Source: Blastomussa wellsi
Taxonomy: Eukaryota > Cnidaria > Anthozoa > Scleractinia > Plerogyridae
NCBI GenBank assembly: GCA_947652115.1
Contig: OX393567.1
Location: forward strand, 461,001-525,000
DNA: 64,000 bases
Reading direction: 5' to 3'
The notes below the pieces were generated by a model. That model was not told the DNA's origin, ran no database searches, and saw nothing but the letters and a program-made list of their open reading frames with translations. Positions 1 through 11,058 of the stretch are shown one piece after another. The position numbers were made by a program, and so were the translations under genes. Position 1 is the stretch's first letter, and each line of letters begins with the position of its first letter.

Positions 1-278
1 TCGCTATTGGCTGGTGCCTGGTAACGTTACCTATGTTGTTGTCGCGTTTAAATGAAATTAATGGAGGTTGCGAAAAGAAACGGATAAGACAAATGGACGA
101 AACATCCCATATTTGAACTGTTCAAGATAAGACGAAAATGGAAACAACGGAAAACGCAATGTCATTTACTTCTTACATTTATTCTGTTACATCAGTTGAG
201 TAAATTTTTTGTGCCGATTATATAATTCATCTATCCATTTTAATAAATGATCCTCAACGTTCGTGTAACTGTGGTAAT
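1..278. other. Non-coding edge of window
   Basis: I see no exon, RNA gene or recognisable repeat here before the MITE-like element begins. Confidence 0.4.
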
Positions 279-646
279 AGGGAGCTTAAGCAAAGACGAC
301 GGCAACGGCTAGGACGACGCCTGCTTAAAAATGAATTTATATTTTACGCACGAATTTCGCAATTGTCTTGATGTATTCGGTGCATCTATCGCTTTCAAAC
401 ATAGTTCTTGTAGAAAATATAAGGACGGCGTTATTTTCAAACAGAAAACCGAAAATTTAGCCGTCGAGGTTCACGTTCTCCAAAGTACTGAGAAATTGGT
501 CATTTCACGTTGTTGTTTTGCAGAGGACGGCAAAGAAATGTACATAGAATTATAACGCACGTGCCGAGCTATTGTACTGCTCATTAAATCTTTTGTTTAG
601 CGACGTTCTCGTTGACGTTGCCGTCGTGGTTTGCTTAAGCTCCCTA
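279..646. mobile_element. MITE-like element with imperfect terminal inverted repeats
   Basis: The left end begins TAGGGAGCTTAAGCAAA followed by a GACGACGGCAACG stretch. The right end (about 605-646) is its reverse complement with a few mismatches. A TA dinucleotide sits at each edge, consistent with a Tc1/mariner-type TA target. The interior has a 74-codon open frame with no recognisable domain, which I do not regard as a gene. It lies downstream of DNPH1. Confidence 0.65.
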
Positions 647-880
647 ATATAAGCTAAAACTGAAGTGATCAATGTCGACATACAATCCTTGTTGATAGCT
701 ACTATATATTTCATTGGTACAAGTTGGGAGAACGTCTTATAGTCGAACACCCAGTACGCAGATACGTTCACAGAGAGAACAACCAAATTTAAAAGTGCTG
801 GACCAGTGCAAAAAGCTACCCTCAGCATGTGTGGTGTGTGTTGATTAAAGCTTACAGCCCTCCAAATTAGTTGTTAAGTA

Positions 881-2408
881 TCAAAGTGAGTCGAAGAACT
901 CTTTAAGGATTTTAGGAACATCTTCTTCTTTGTAATCCTTTACCTGCAAGTTGTCACCAATTGCTCCACGGATCATGGCAGACAGATCTAGTTAATACAA
1001 AGAATAGTATATTCACGAACTCTTAATTACTTATTATATGGTATAGAACAAATGCTCTATCAAGGCCACTTACTATTCTAAGCTGATATGTATTTCTGGT
1101 GGCTCTTAGACTAAAAAAATGTATGCAGTCAAAGGGGCACAACCCAATAGATCTCATTTAATGAAAACTTGCATTTTCCACTGTCTGGTCTAAACAGGCA
1201 CAAAATCTTCTTGTTGTTTTCCATTGCTCTTCCTATCTCATATCCCACTCCCATGGAAGGCTGAGTAACCTCGGCGACTAATGCTGGATAATATACAATG
1301 GATAAGAAAACATTATGAAGTACAGCAGTAAATTCCAACATTACTTTTCTGACCAAAATAGACATTCATCCAAAACTGAAATTTGCCCAACATCTTACCA
1401 TCAGATTTCGTCAGCCATAGCATGTCACGATCATGAATAAATTTATCACTACCTAAAAAACATTAATGAGAGATAGCAAGGCAAGTAAGAGGTAAACTAA
1501 GCCATTCTGGCCAAACTACACCAAACAGTAAAGTAAAAGGGATACATGGATTCTGCAGCATATAGCAACCAGGATTCAGTCTTGCTGTTACCCCTGGATG
1601 CGAGGCAAATTTAACAGTTATCTTCTGCCCACCCCACCCCAAACCACCCCCTACCCCACCAGAATAGTGAAGCACTCCAGTGATGTCATGAGTCAGACGA
1701 GATTCACATAAATAAACTGGAAAAACGCACGATTTTGAAAATTTCTTCAAGCCCAAAACCCAGTGTTCCTAACACACTTTTGAAATGAAAACTTCGCCCA
1801 CATTCCCTCTATTTTTCGTGCAGGGATCGATCCTTTAATTTGCATTATACTTTTAGACTTCGCACGAAATAGCTCTTGAAGACTCCCTCATTAAAGCAAG
1901 TGCCGACACATTCCCTCTCAGATTTCCCATCCCATCTCCCTCCCCCTCAGATTTCCCATCCCATGCAGATTTTAAATTGAATGGCCCATTTATGCCAGGT
2001 TGCACTACCAGTTCGCAAGTACCCACTTAAAATTGTGTGGAGAGAGGGCCTCGGACAGCTACGATTCTTGCCCAACAACAAAAGACACTGAAACCGGTTC
2101 AGCTGGGTTCGGCGCTCGCAATCGAACCGCTAGATTCGCAATCCAACTCGCTTTAGATTTCAGTTCGCAAGTGAGCACAATGTCCTAACTATTGTTATTA
2201 CAAAGATGAAAGGCGCACGTTATTTCCCAAGAGAGATTCTCAAACCTTGATCTTTGTCTAACACGTCTGCATCTGCAATGTGTTCAGTCAGAACATCGCC
2301 GTATTCTTTCAGTTGATCTATAATGCGCCTGTATAATGGTGCATCATCTCTTCCACCGCGGATGCTTCCGCAAAAGTAAATGAATCGTTTAGTCTGCCCG
2401 CTCATCAT
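881..2408 (-). CDS. DNPH1: 2'-deoxynucleoside 5'-phosphate N-hydrolase 1 (Rcl), 4 exons
   Basis: Family role (known): hydrolyses the N-glycosidic bond of deoxynucleoside monophosphates, notably 5-hydroxymethyl-dUMP, cleaning the nucleotide pool. Exons on the minus strand: 2408-2246, 1452-1399, 1283-1173, 987-881, giving 435 nt or 144 aa, close to the animal family length. Seen: [11 protein letters not shown] near the N-terminus (phosphate-binding loop), IHDRDMLWL in exon 2, and [18 protein letters not shown] with the catalytic-region Glu in exon 3, then [10 protein letters not shown]. All introns but one are GT-AG; the third (1172-988) has a GCAAGT donor, and only this joint restores the family's spacing between SGK and LSAMIRG. 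The first Met of two is chosen; the longer frame to 2420 would start with GTG. The gene is divergent from PTGR3. Confidence 0.93.
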
Positions 2409-2593
2409 TTTCCACCTCACGCCGCAAAATGTGCTAGGCTCTCTTCTCTCCTATAAAAGCGAGGACGCTCAGCCCCATCCTCCTTACCCGGGCCTCCTTC
2501 CCCCCCCCCCCCCCCCCCAATGAACCGATCGATGGAAAAATTCTCCCATTTTCACTTTGTGTAATCGTTTTTTTTTTCCCTGTTTATTCCATT

Positions 2594-2682
<89 letters not shown>

Positions 2683-2775
2683 TGCAACTGACTTCACAAG
2701 AAATCGTCACAGAGATCCCAAAGATGTGCCGTATCTTTCCACCAGTCCCAGTTTCCCTCATGCGTACGATATATC
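2409..2775. promoter_or_regulatory. Shared space between two divergent genes, candidate bidirectional promoter
   Basis: Only 367 bp separate the start codons of DNPH1 (minus) and PTGR3 (plus), so both promoters must sit here or in untranslated exons overlapping it. Seen: a TATAAAAG at 2452-2459 on the plus strand, a run of C at about 2503-2518, and a long ATT microsatellite at 2596-2682. Promoter function is inferred from layout; no transcription start is visible. Confidence 0.5.
2596..2682. repeat. (ATT)n microsatellite, about 29 units
   Basis: Uninterrupted ATT repeats of about 87 bp, read as poly-Ile on the minus strand. A poly-C run lies 80 bp upstream. Length is likely polymorphic and sits inside the divergent promoter region. 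Confidence 0.95.
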
Positions 2776-5700
2776 ATGGCAGCCAAGCAACTTCCCGACA
2801 CGTTTCGGAAGCTCGTAATTTCTAAATTATCCACGAATTATAGAGAAGCTGTGGAGTTAATGACTGTACCTATGCTACAGCCTGGACCAGATGAATTACT
2901 TGTCAAAAACAGGTAGACAAAATGGTTGATACAGCACGGGAACACATCACAAAGACGGCTGAGTTTATAGGAGCACTAGTGACTTTATAAACGCTGATAC
3001 TCGTGGTCCCGGCCTTGCATAAACAACACATTCTGTAGCTTCCATTAAGAGATACTCACGATTTGAAATTGATGACCTATGTCCTGGAAGTAGGGTGCGG
3101 TGGGTGGGGGTATTTTTGGGAGTGGGTATATGTCTCATGGGTCTCCAAATTCGAATTCTGTTTTGCTTTCAAATGATAACACATTCTTTAAAAATAATCA
3201 ATTTTAAATGCCTTGTTCCGAATTTCAATTGCCTATTTTTTAGCAAATTCCCATTCTAGAAAGTGTATAGATCAAGACTGGATACCCCGTTCGTATAATC
3301 CATTCCTCTTTATAAAACAGGCACATCCGCAAAAATCTCAGCATTTGCTCCTTCCTCCTTGGTGTCTGTTTGTACTACTTAAGAATTTCAACAATGTTTT
3401 GTCAAATTAACTCTGCAGATACGTAGGAATTAACGCCACAGATATAAACCATTCAGCTGGTCGCTATCACCCGGGACAATCTCCTCCATTAAATGCAGGA
3501 TTGGAGGTAACAGGCTATTATGGCACTTCTTATCATACCAAATACACACACGAAACAAATTCCTAGTGACGCACTGCTCACAGTGCACTGGCCAGTACAA
3601 ATTAAGTGTTGTTTTAGCAATTATCAACGACAGTGGCCTAATGGTTAGTGCACTGGACTCCAGATCAGATGGTACAAGTTCATTGATTGTGTCCTTCAAC
3701 AAGACACTTTACTTGGGTCACCTTGCAGGTCTTACAAGGTCTCACCTGATTGGGGACCACCCTTCAGGTGAGACAAAAGAACAAACAACAAACAATGAAC
3801 CCTACCCTAAAACAATAGGGCTAGTGCAACACTATCCCTGCCACTGATATTTAGAGGTTACAGGAGCTGCGAGGCTACCACTTTACTCTCACGGTTTCTC
3901 TCTCCACCTATGTGTTTAAATGGGTACCGGCGAAGTACTGCTGGGGGGTAACCCTGCGATGGACTAGCATCCCATCCAGGGGGAGTAGGAATATTCCTAG
4001 TCGTTGCATGCTACTGAAACCAGGAGCCATTAGACTCAAGGCTTGAACCCCCCTTTTAGAAAAATATCAGCACCCTGTTCATGGAAGGTTCTCTGTCCCA
4101 CCCCACCCCTTTGAAAATTCCAATTCTTTTTGTTGGGGCCTGTGGGATTCAAGTTGGTATGCTGTTAATGTTCTGGTATAGCACCAAACTCCTTTAGTTT
4201 ACTCAGTTATCATAGAAAAAGAAATAATTGTATGGCAATTGATTTCATTAAGGACTAGAAACTTGTGATTACCAGTCACTGTCTTAAGGTTTTTATGAGA
4301 GTTTACAGAAAAGATTTAGATTATGTAAATGGTATTTTGTCAAGAAAATAAACCTATTGGCCAACTGTCTGGTTACTGACTGTTGGCCATATTTTGACAG
4401 CCTGTGTGTTAACAGACGTCTGGCACTTGGCAAACAGCTTTTGCTTTTTTTCACTTTCATTAAGGTATAGGGGAAGTTGTGTTAACAACAGCAGCACCAA
4501 ACTCCTTTAGATCACTCAGTTCTCATAGAAAGAAAATTATGACAATTCGTAAGGGCTAGAAACTTGCAATTACCAATCACTGCTTTATAGGTAACATCAT
4601 GAGAGTTTACAGGAAAGAGTAAGATTATTTAATTGCCTGCTATTTCATCAAGAACAGCTCCCCAAAAACCTGTTGATGTACTGTCTGTTGGCTGACGGTC
4701 AGCCATTTGTTGACCACCTATGGGCCGAGAGACAACTGGTAGTTGGCCAATAGGTTTCAGCTTTTTTACTTTCATTTTAATAGGGTGTGGGAGAAGTTGT
4801 GTCAATTGGTGAGAAGTGTACCTACTTTCACACAGGTCAAGCTGTTGCATATATCGTAAATGGAACCTTCTCAGAATACATGGTACACCTCTATTTCATA
4901 TTTTCCCTTCAAGTCAACTAATTATCTTAGTCATCCCTAGATGCAAAGAAGCAGAAATGTCCTCTATCACAATAATGTGAGGGTGCTTCCTTGATTGACA
5001 TTAAAGCTGTTTATCAAATAGAAATCGTTAGTCTAAGGACTGCAGTGGGGTTTTGCAGTTGTTGTGCCTTTGAAACTCTCTTTGTATGGCAGTTTGTCCC
5101 AAATGAGTGCTTTATATGCCTCCTTTTGTAGACACAATGTTCATACAAACTGAACCACAGTAAGATACCACTGAAATCTTTCTATAAATTAGTATAGTAT
5201 TAATTATTCCACCTGATGTATTTTTACCATGGATAAATAAATGTATAAATAAATAAACTAGTTCTTCAAATGCTGATGGATATATAATTATAACTTCTAC
5301 AGGCCTCATGAGGTCAATGGAAAAGGATACCATATATTTCACAGAAACTAACTTTGAAAAGTGTTCCACTAGATCAGAGCACCCCGCCCCCTAAATTTTG
5401 GGCAAATCAGATTTTTTGGGCAGCAAGAGAAAATTTGGGTAAGGCAACTTGGGAGAATCTTTCGGGCAAATGCTTCACTGCCCCCCCCCCCCCCCTCCCT
5501 GGGGGCAAAAAATGCCTGTACGCCAATGCTGACAAATGCCTATGTGTTGTGTCCATATAGACATAACAAGAAAGATGCTTTATTTTGTGCATGAGGCTTG
5601 AAATAAAACAAAAAGGGTACCAGTAATCAAATAGCAGAATAGCCTGTTCCAGGCTCTCAGATAGTGGGACACACGAAGAAAAGACACGCGAGCGGAAGAG

Positions 5701-8700
5701 CGAAGAGGTGGGGTGAAGAAACCAACCTCACCCCACCTCTTTGCTCTTCCGCTCACTTCGCTTGTGTATCTTTTCTTCACATGCCCCACTACCTGAGAGC
5801 CTGGAAAAGGCTGACAGCAGAGCATTTCCAACTTCAAGTTTTACCTAGATGTAGTTTTTGCAGTACTAATTCTTGATTTTTTTTTTTTTTAATTTTGCAG
5901 ACAATTCCATCAAAGCATGTTTTTCCATTACCCAAAATGGATCCTGCGTATGTTTCATTACTCATCAGTGGCCTGACTGCCAATATTGCTCTCCATAAGG
6001 TCCTACTTAGTAAATTTAATGTCTTATTCAGTCATTATAATATTATTTAAGATGGTGTTAGTAGTTAGTAATAGGCCATACATGTATTAGTATTCTTGTT
6101 ATTGGACTGGAACATTAGCCACCCACTTGGTGAGGGCAAAAATCCAAAATTTGCACCCTAAGCCAGATGGTGAGAATCCATCTAGTCATATGCAAATCTT
6201 CCCTGGGGGAGGGGGTGGGGGCAATGTCTGTAGATGGCTAACGAACTGTAGTCCTTTTCCATGATCAGATTGGATTCAACGTACCCTTCCCTTCTTTGCA
6301 AACTATACCTAAAGGTAGTTTCATTTTTGTATCAATTTAAAATATGTTTATGGATTAGTAAACCCCTGTAATATTAGGTCTGAAGTTGTTTGATGCAACT
6401 GCCTTGTTTATCAGTTAAGCAGTCCCTGTGCTAATCAAATCCTATAAAGTGAGATTCAGGTTACTTAGAGAAAAAAACAGATATGTACCCCTGCCAGTGT
6501 GGCATGTTAATTAAAAGAACAGTCCAGTTACTGAGGATTTTGATAAAAAAATGTTCACAGGTTGGAGACATGAAGAGTAAAGAGACAGTTTTAGTGACAG
6601 GTAAACCTCGTTATTAAATATATTCATAACTGAGATTGCCATCATCATTTTTGTCATTATTAATTGCTATTAGTTATTATTAGTATTATTGCTATTATTA
6701 TTATTACTAGTACTATTACTATTGTTATTGTTATTTTTAATATTATTATTATATTTATTATTACTATTACTATAATTAAATTATTAAATATTCTACAGTT
6801 TACATCATCATCATTATCATCCTCATTATCATCATCGTCATCATCATTACTTATAAATTGACTTTGAACTTTATACAGCTGCTGCAGGAGGAACGGGTCA
6901 ATTTGCGGTATGTAGTGTAAACATTTGTTTTTAAAATAAAAACAGTTGTATGTAGTCCACATAATGGCTTGATTTTGCAAACGCTTTTAACTCAACAAAC
7001 TTAATTCGGAAGAAAGGAGTTGACGACAATGCGAGGATGAAATGTAGGTTTGAATTGTGCTGAAGTCTTGTTGAACATTGTATTCATTTGGTTTTTCTAT
7101 TTGTTAAGATTACTTACAGTATTACAGTCTTAGCGAATAGTCCAATCAGCGCCTTGAAGTCGAATGAAGAAAGCGGGCGAGCGAGAAAATACGAGGTGAG
7201 CTAAGGCGACAGAGGACAGTTCTCGCTCTCGCCCTAGTCCTAGTCGTTTTTCCCTCGCTCGCCCGCTTCTTTCCCCGCCCCCGACTATTCGAGGGCCTGG
7301 AACAGGTTAATCTTGAAGAGTCTTTAGGATCCAAAATGTTCGTTTTATCTCAGTTTTTACTGTATTACATACGGCTGCTGTTTTACTGTCATGTTACTGA
7401 CAGAATGGTTATTGTAAATTTGTTTCATAGGGAGCATATTTATTTCTAAAATTCGCTTTCTGGTATGCGTTTATCTTTGCAGGTTCAACTTGCTAAACTG
7501 GCTGGATGTCACGTGATAGGCACGTGTTCAACAGATGCGAAGGCCGAGTTTCTAAAGGTTTGTCTATAATGGCTTCAACTGAGGTAACAAGGCTCATTTG
7601 ATAGGCCAAATAGTTCCATGCTTACGTGTCAACTGTCGCGTATGATGGATATGGCTCGGAAAATTTTGCGAGATCTATGGAAATTTGAGGACAGTCGCAC
7701 TTTTGCTGCGACGTGATGATTGAATCGGTGGATTTTTTGAATCGATCTCAGGGAATTGAGGGTTTTAACCAGTTGCTAACTTCCTTAAGTTTGTTTTTCA
7801 GTCACTTGGTTGTGATCGACCTGTTAACTACAAGACCGAGAAACTAGATGCCGTTTTAAAGAAAGAGTTTCCAGTAAGTACATAACTCAACTTCTTTACT
7901 AGATTGATAAGGGTGCGGGAATACAAGACATTTTTAGACATTTTCTGTAGCAAGCTTCGAGTGACAAAACTTACAGCAATGCAATAAGATTACACTTCAC
8001 CATACAGTTTCCATAATTTTGATGGCATCAAAAATGACGGATGCTGACTAGGGCCCTAAATAAGTAAAAATTTCAGGTATGGACACCACCAGTGGAGTAT
8101 TAATATTAACTGAAAAGAAAAGGCTTCTGTTCGACGTTTTGTGTACATAATACTGAACATGATGTGTTTTTGATTTTCAAGAAAGGAGTTGATGTGGTAT
8201 ACGAGTCCATTGGAGGAGAAATGTTTGATACGTGTGTTAACAGGTGCGGGCTTGGGTTCTAAAAACATTGCGTTTTTCTCCTAACTATGTTTGTAAAGAT
8301 AAGCAAAGTAAAGTAAGCTTAACAGAAAATTGAATTCATGAAATTGAAAGCCTCGATTTTGCACAAAGTAGTATTAAGAGCTCTACATAAGAGAAAAAGT
8401 AGTTAAAATAAAGAAGTGTTAATGTTCAGATGGTTTGGCCAGCTACATTTTGCTTTGCGAGACTTCACCGTGACACTTTGTCTTCTTGCTCCTCGGGACA
8501 TGTGATGTGGCAACGCGCGGGTCGAGGGGCAAGTAGGTTTAATGTACGGAACTTGATAAAGTGAACTGTCTTTTTATTTGGGCTGTCGTCCGCGTTGGTT
8601 CCATTTAAAATCTGTTCACTGTGCTAACGATCTTCGATTAGGGCGAAACAGCTGTCCACGGTTACAGCCCTGCTTTTGATTTATCGATTTCGGCCCTTTT

Positions 8701-9991
8701 TTTTACGTTGTATCAGCCTTGCTTTGTGGATGTTACATATTATGTTTAGTTCGACAGCTTTGATTTGCATTCCGTCCTGCACAGAGGCAGATTTTGTTTT
8801 CATTTTTTACACTTCAGTAACAGCGTACATGAGGTTTTTGACTCCGCTATTTCGGATCGTCCAGGAGTGCTCGATGAGACGAAACGTTTGTTTGGAAAAC
8901 CGTCGAGGTTCTCTAGTCTACACTTTGCATTGTTTTGATTGGATATCTGGCGTTTAATGGTGGATAATTTTTGGATAGTAAACATCCCTTCCTTTTGGAT
9001 TGTAAACATTTCTTTGTGTGAGACTCACATAAATATTACAGGCGGAGATTGCGCAGTACGGACTGGAATTGTCACATGCGTGATTAAGTTTATACCGGAA
9101 TATTGTATCTTCAGATTAGCCACCAGAGGTCGCTTGGTCACGATTGGTTTTATCACTGGTTACCAGTCCAAGTTAGGATTCACACCGGTCAAGAACCCCA
9201 CACTAGTTCCCAAGGTACTGTGGCCCATTGTGATACAACCTCCTTTCGTGTGATCATTTAAAGATAATCTGCGTAAAAACAAACCCGTATGTTAGAGGTT
9301 TTCTTTGCATATTGAAAAATGAAATTTTGTTAAATCCTGTTGTGTGTGTGTGTTTTTTTTATATATTTTTTTTTTCAGCTGTTGGCCAGATCTGCTAGTG
9401 TCCGCGGGTTTTTGCTGTTTCACTATCTGGAAGAGTTTAGACCTGCTCTGGCTAAACTTGTGGACTTGTATGACAGTGGAAAGTTAAAATGCAATCTTGA
9501 CTATGGACGATCATCGCCAACAGGAGTCTTCAAAGGTCTAGAGTCCATAACAGATGCGGTCGAGGTGAGAATCAATGGAAGATAGGACCTTAGCATCAGT
9601 GATGAGTGATCTGGTAACTAACACAATCCAAGCCAGTGCATTTGGGAACAGGCAGCCCCAACCTCCCTCTAAAAATAAGAAATCTTGGGGTAGCGATTTT
9701 AAGTGCAGAGATTCTGAGAAAAGGATGTGGTAGTTTTAGGTCAAAGTGTTTATTTTTTTCATTTAAAGCTTGCACAAAACGTATGGAAAACACCAAGGCG
9801 GATCGAGTTTCTACGCGCCATCGATGCTTTTTAAAAACAAATTTCAGCTGGTCGAAAACGCAGTGAAGTCCTTTCTGCTAACGTCTTTTCCTCCTCTTTT
9901 GCATTTGCTTTCTCAACAGTATTTACACAGCGGGAAAAGTGCTGGCAAGGTCGTGGTGGAGATTCCCAATGTCTTGAAAAGTCATCTATGA
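2776..9991 (+). CDS. PTGR3: Prostaglandin reductase 3 / zinc-binding alcohol dehydrogenase 2 (MDR family), 12 exons
   Basis: Family role (known): NADPH-dependent reduction of 15-keto-prostaglandins and related enones by a medium-chain reductase. Exons: 2776-2912, 3419-3506, 4784-4882, 5901-5999, 6561-6600, 6879-6907, 7483-7557, 7802-7873, 8182-8243, 9115-9214, 9379-9564, 9920-9991; total 1059 nt, 352 aa, all joints in phase. Seen in order: [49 protein letters not shown], the nucleotide-binding [10 protein letters not shown] (split across exons 5 and 6), [34 protein letters not shown], and the C-terminus [12 protein letters not shown]. The human protein is about 25 aa longer at the N-terminus; here no upstream in-frame ATG exists in the first exon, so a mitochondrial presequence is not seen. 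Introns carry several repeats. Confidence 0.93.
3632..4020 (+). mobile_element. tRNA-derived SINE split by a later insertion
   Basis: Starts AGTGGCCTAATGGTTAGTGC, a Pol III A-box-like tRNA head, and ends with GATGGACTAGCATCCCATCC, as do the related copies at 18823 and 23020. Its middle is interrupted by a 174-bp insertion at 3714-3887 flanked by CACTTTACT on both sides (9-bp target duplication). It lies in intron 2 of PTGR3. Confidence 0.75.
4181..4806 (+). repeat. Tandem duplication (about 313-bp unit) covering an intron end and the start of PTGR3 exon 3
   Basis: Copy 1 starts GCACCAAACTCCTTTAG at 4181 and copy 2 repeats this at 4494. Both run through a shared 3' intron end and the first bases of the exon: GGTATAGGGGAAGTTGTG in copy 1 (frame GIGEVV) and GGTGTGGGAGAAGTTGTG in copy 2 (GVGEVV). 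Only copy 2 continues into the full exon, so copy 1 holds a truncated exon relic. Confidence 0.75.
5385..5515 (+). repeat. Dispersed repeat ending in a poly-C run
   Basis: Contains TTTTGGGCAAATCAGATTTT, TTGGGTAAGGCAACTTGGG and a run of C. The same sequence recurs inverted at about 29050-29190. No coding content. Confidence 0.6.
5642..5812. mobile_element. Foldback (MITE-like) element with arms of about 85 bp
   Basis: Left arm runs GCCTGTTCCAGGCTCTCAG...GTGGGGTGA and the right arm is its reverse complement ending GAGAGCCTGGAAAAGGC, with only about 10 bp between. It is a near-complete palindrome inside PTGR3 intron 3. A related palindrome with the same GCCTGGAACAGG edge is at 7133-7315. Confidence 0.8.
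6640..6860. repeat. Imperfect ATT / ATC trinucleotide tract
   Basis: Degenerate runs of ATT, ACT and ATC triplets; it generates spurious Ile/Ser-rich frames on both strands. It lies immediately before the 29-nt exon 6 of PTGR3. Confidence 0.85.
7133..7315. mobile_element. GC-rich foldback element related to 5642-5812
   Basis: Arms GAAGAAAGCGGGCGAGCGAG (about 7166-7185) and CTCGCTCGCCCGCTTCTTT (about 7254-7272), with an outer GAATAGTC / GACTATTC pair and a terminal GCCTGGAACAGG. It lies in intron 6 of PTGR3. Confidence 0.65.
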
Positions 9992-10330
9992 GACAACATC
10001 GCATCATAGTTTTTCAACACGGGAGACAGTGTTTCATCACATTTCCAAAGAAGAGACCTGAAAATACGATACCCTGCGGAGTTTTCGAGGCGTTTGGAAA
10101 TGTGATGAAACACTCTCTCGAGTGTTTGATATATCTTCTGAATCGAAACTAAAACTACGGAGAATACGAAGAAATAAAATCGTAAGAATCCATGCTTATA
10201 AAGATCAGATTTCCAAACCACGATAACGGCTCTGATTTCCTGTGTTTTAACTTGATGAATTATTAGAGTTCGAGAAGAAGATGTATATATTAGTCTGTGG
10301 AACAATATGTGGTTTAAAGACAACCAGGCT
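9992..10330. repeat. Repeat with a 22-bp-arm hairpin downstream of PTGR3
   Basis: AGTGTTTCATCACATTTCCA at 10028 is matched by the inverted TGGAAATGTGATGAAACACT ending at 10114. A minus-strand 113-codon frame covers it, but it has no domain and looks like a repeat read-through. The rest to 11058 shows nothing I can call. Confidence 0.5.
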
Positions 10331-11058
10331 AATTATTGTAATGATTATTATAATATTAACAAGGTAAACTAAATGTGAAATAACAACTAAACCATCCACG
10401 AATAGAGTAATTTGACAAATATGACATGAGATACCATAAAGAGACTATTCAGTTTTGAAAGGCTGGAACTTCAAAGTACAGTGAGATTTACTGTGAAAAC
10501 TGGGTCAGCCATTTGTAACAAAAGAGAAAACAACCCTTCTGAAACTGCAAAGTGGATCTCTTTGAATGTAACAGATATACCCTTTAGGACTTCAAATATA
10601 AAACAATTGATCTTGTAAGGTATTGTTACGGATATAAATAGATGTTCAGTCATCATCGTTACAGCTGCATAACAAGACCAAAATATCAGGCGAGATCTCG
10701 TAACAACTCGGTGCCTGAACCTAGCTTTAAAACAGAGGTACGTCGTGTCGCCCACAAGCCGATCTTAATTTAATCAGCCGAACCTAGAATGTTTTTTTCA
10801 TGCACCAGTTGAATCTAAAAGCTCTTACGACGTTTAACCTTGGCCCAAATCACCAGAACGGCGAAAACAAACTAAATTAAAGAGACTATTTGGTGAGACT
10901 CTCTAAACGGATTCAAAACGATAAAAAACAACAAACAAAATGGCCGTGGTCTGCTCCTATTACTGGATCACGAGAAAAAGTCTAGCCAACCCTCTGTCAA
11001 ACCTTACACCTTACACCTAAATAAATACTACATACTCTGTGACTACCAACATGTCATC

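Noticed and set aside
331..555. 74-codon plus-strand frame
   Set aside because: Lies wholly inside the inverted-repeat element at 279-646 and has no domain.
2484..2687. Frame rich in Ile on the minus strand
   Set aside because: Translation of the ATT microsatellite.
10471..10755. 94-codon minus-strand frame
   Set aside because: No domain, signal peptide or splice partner.
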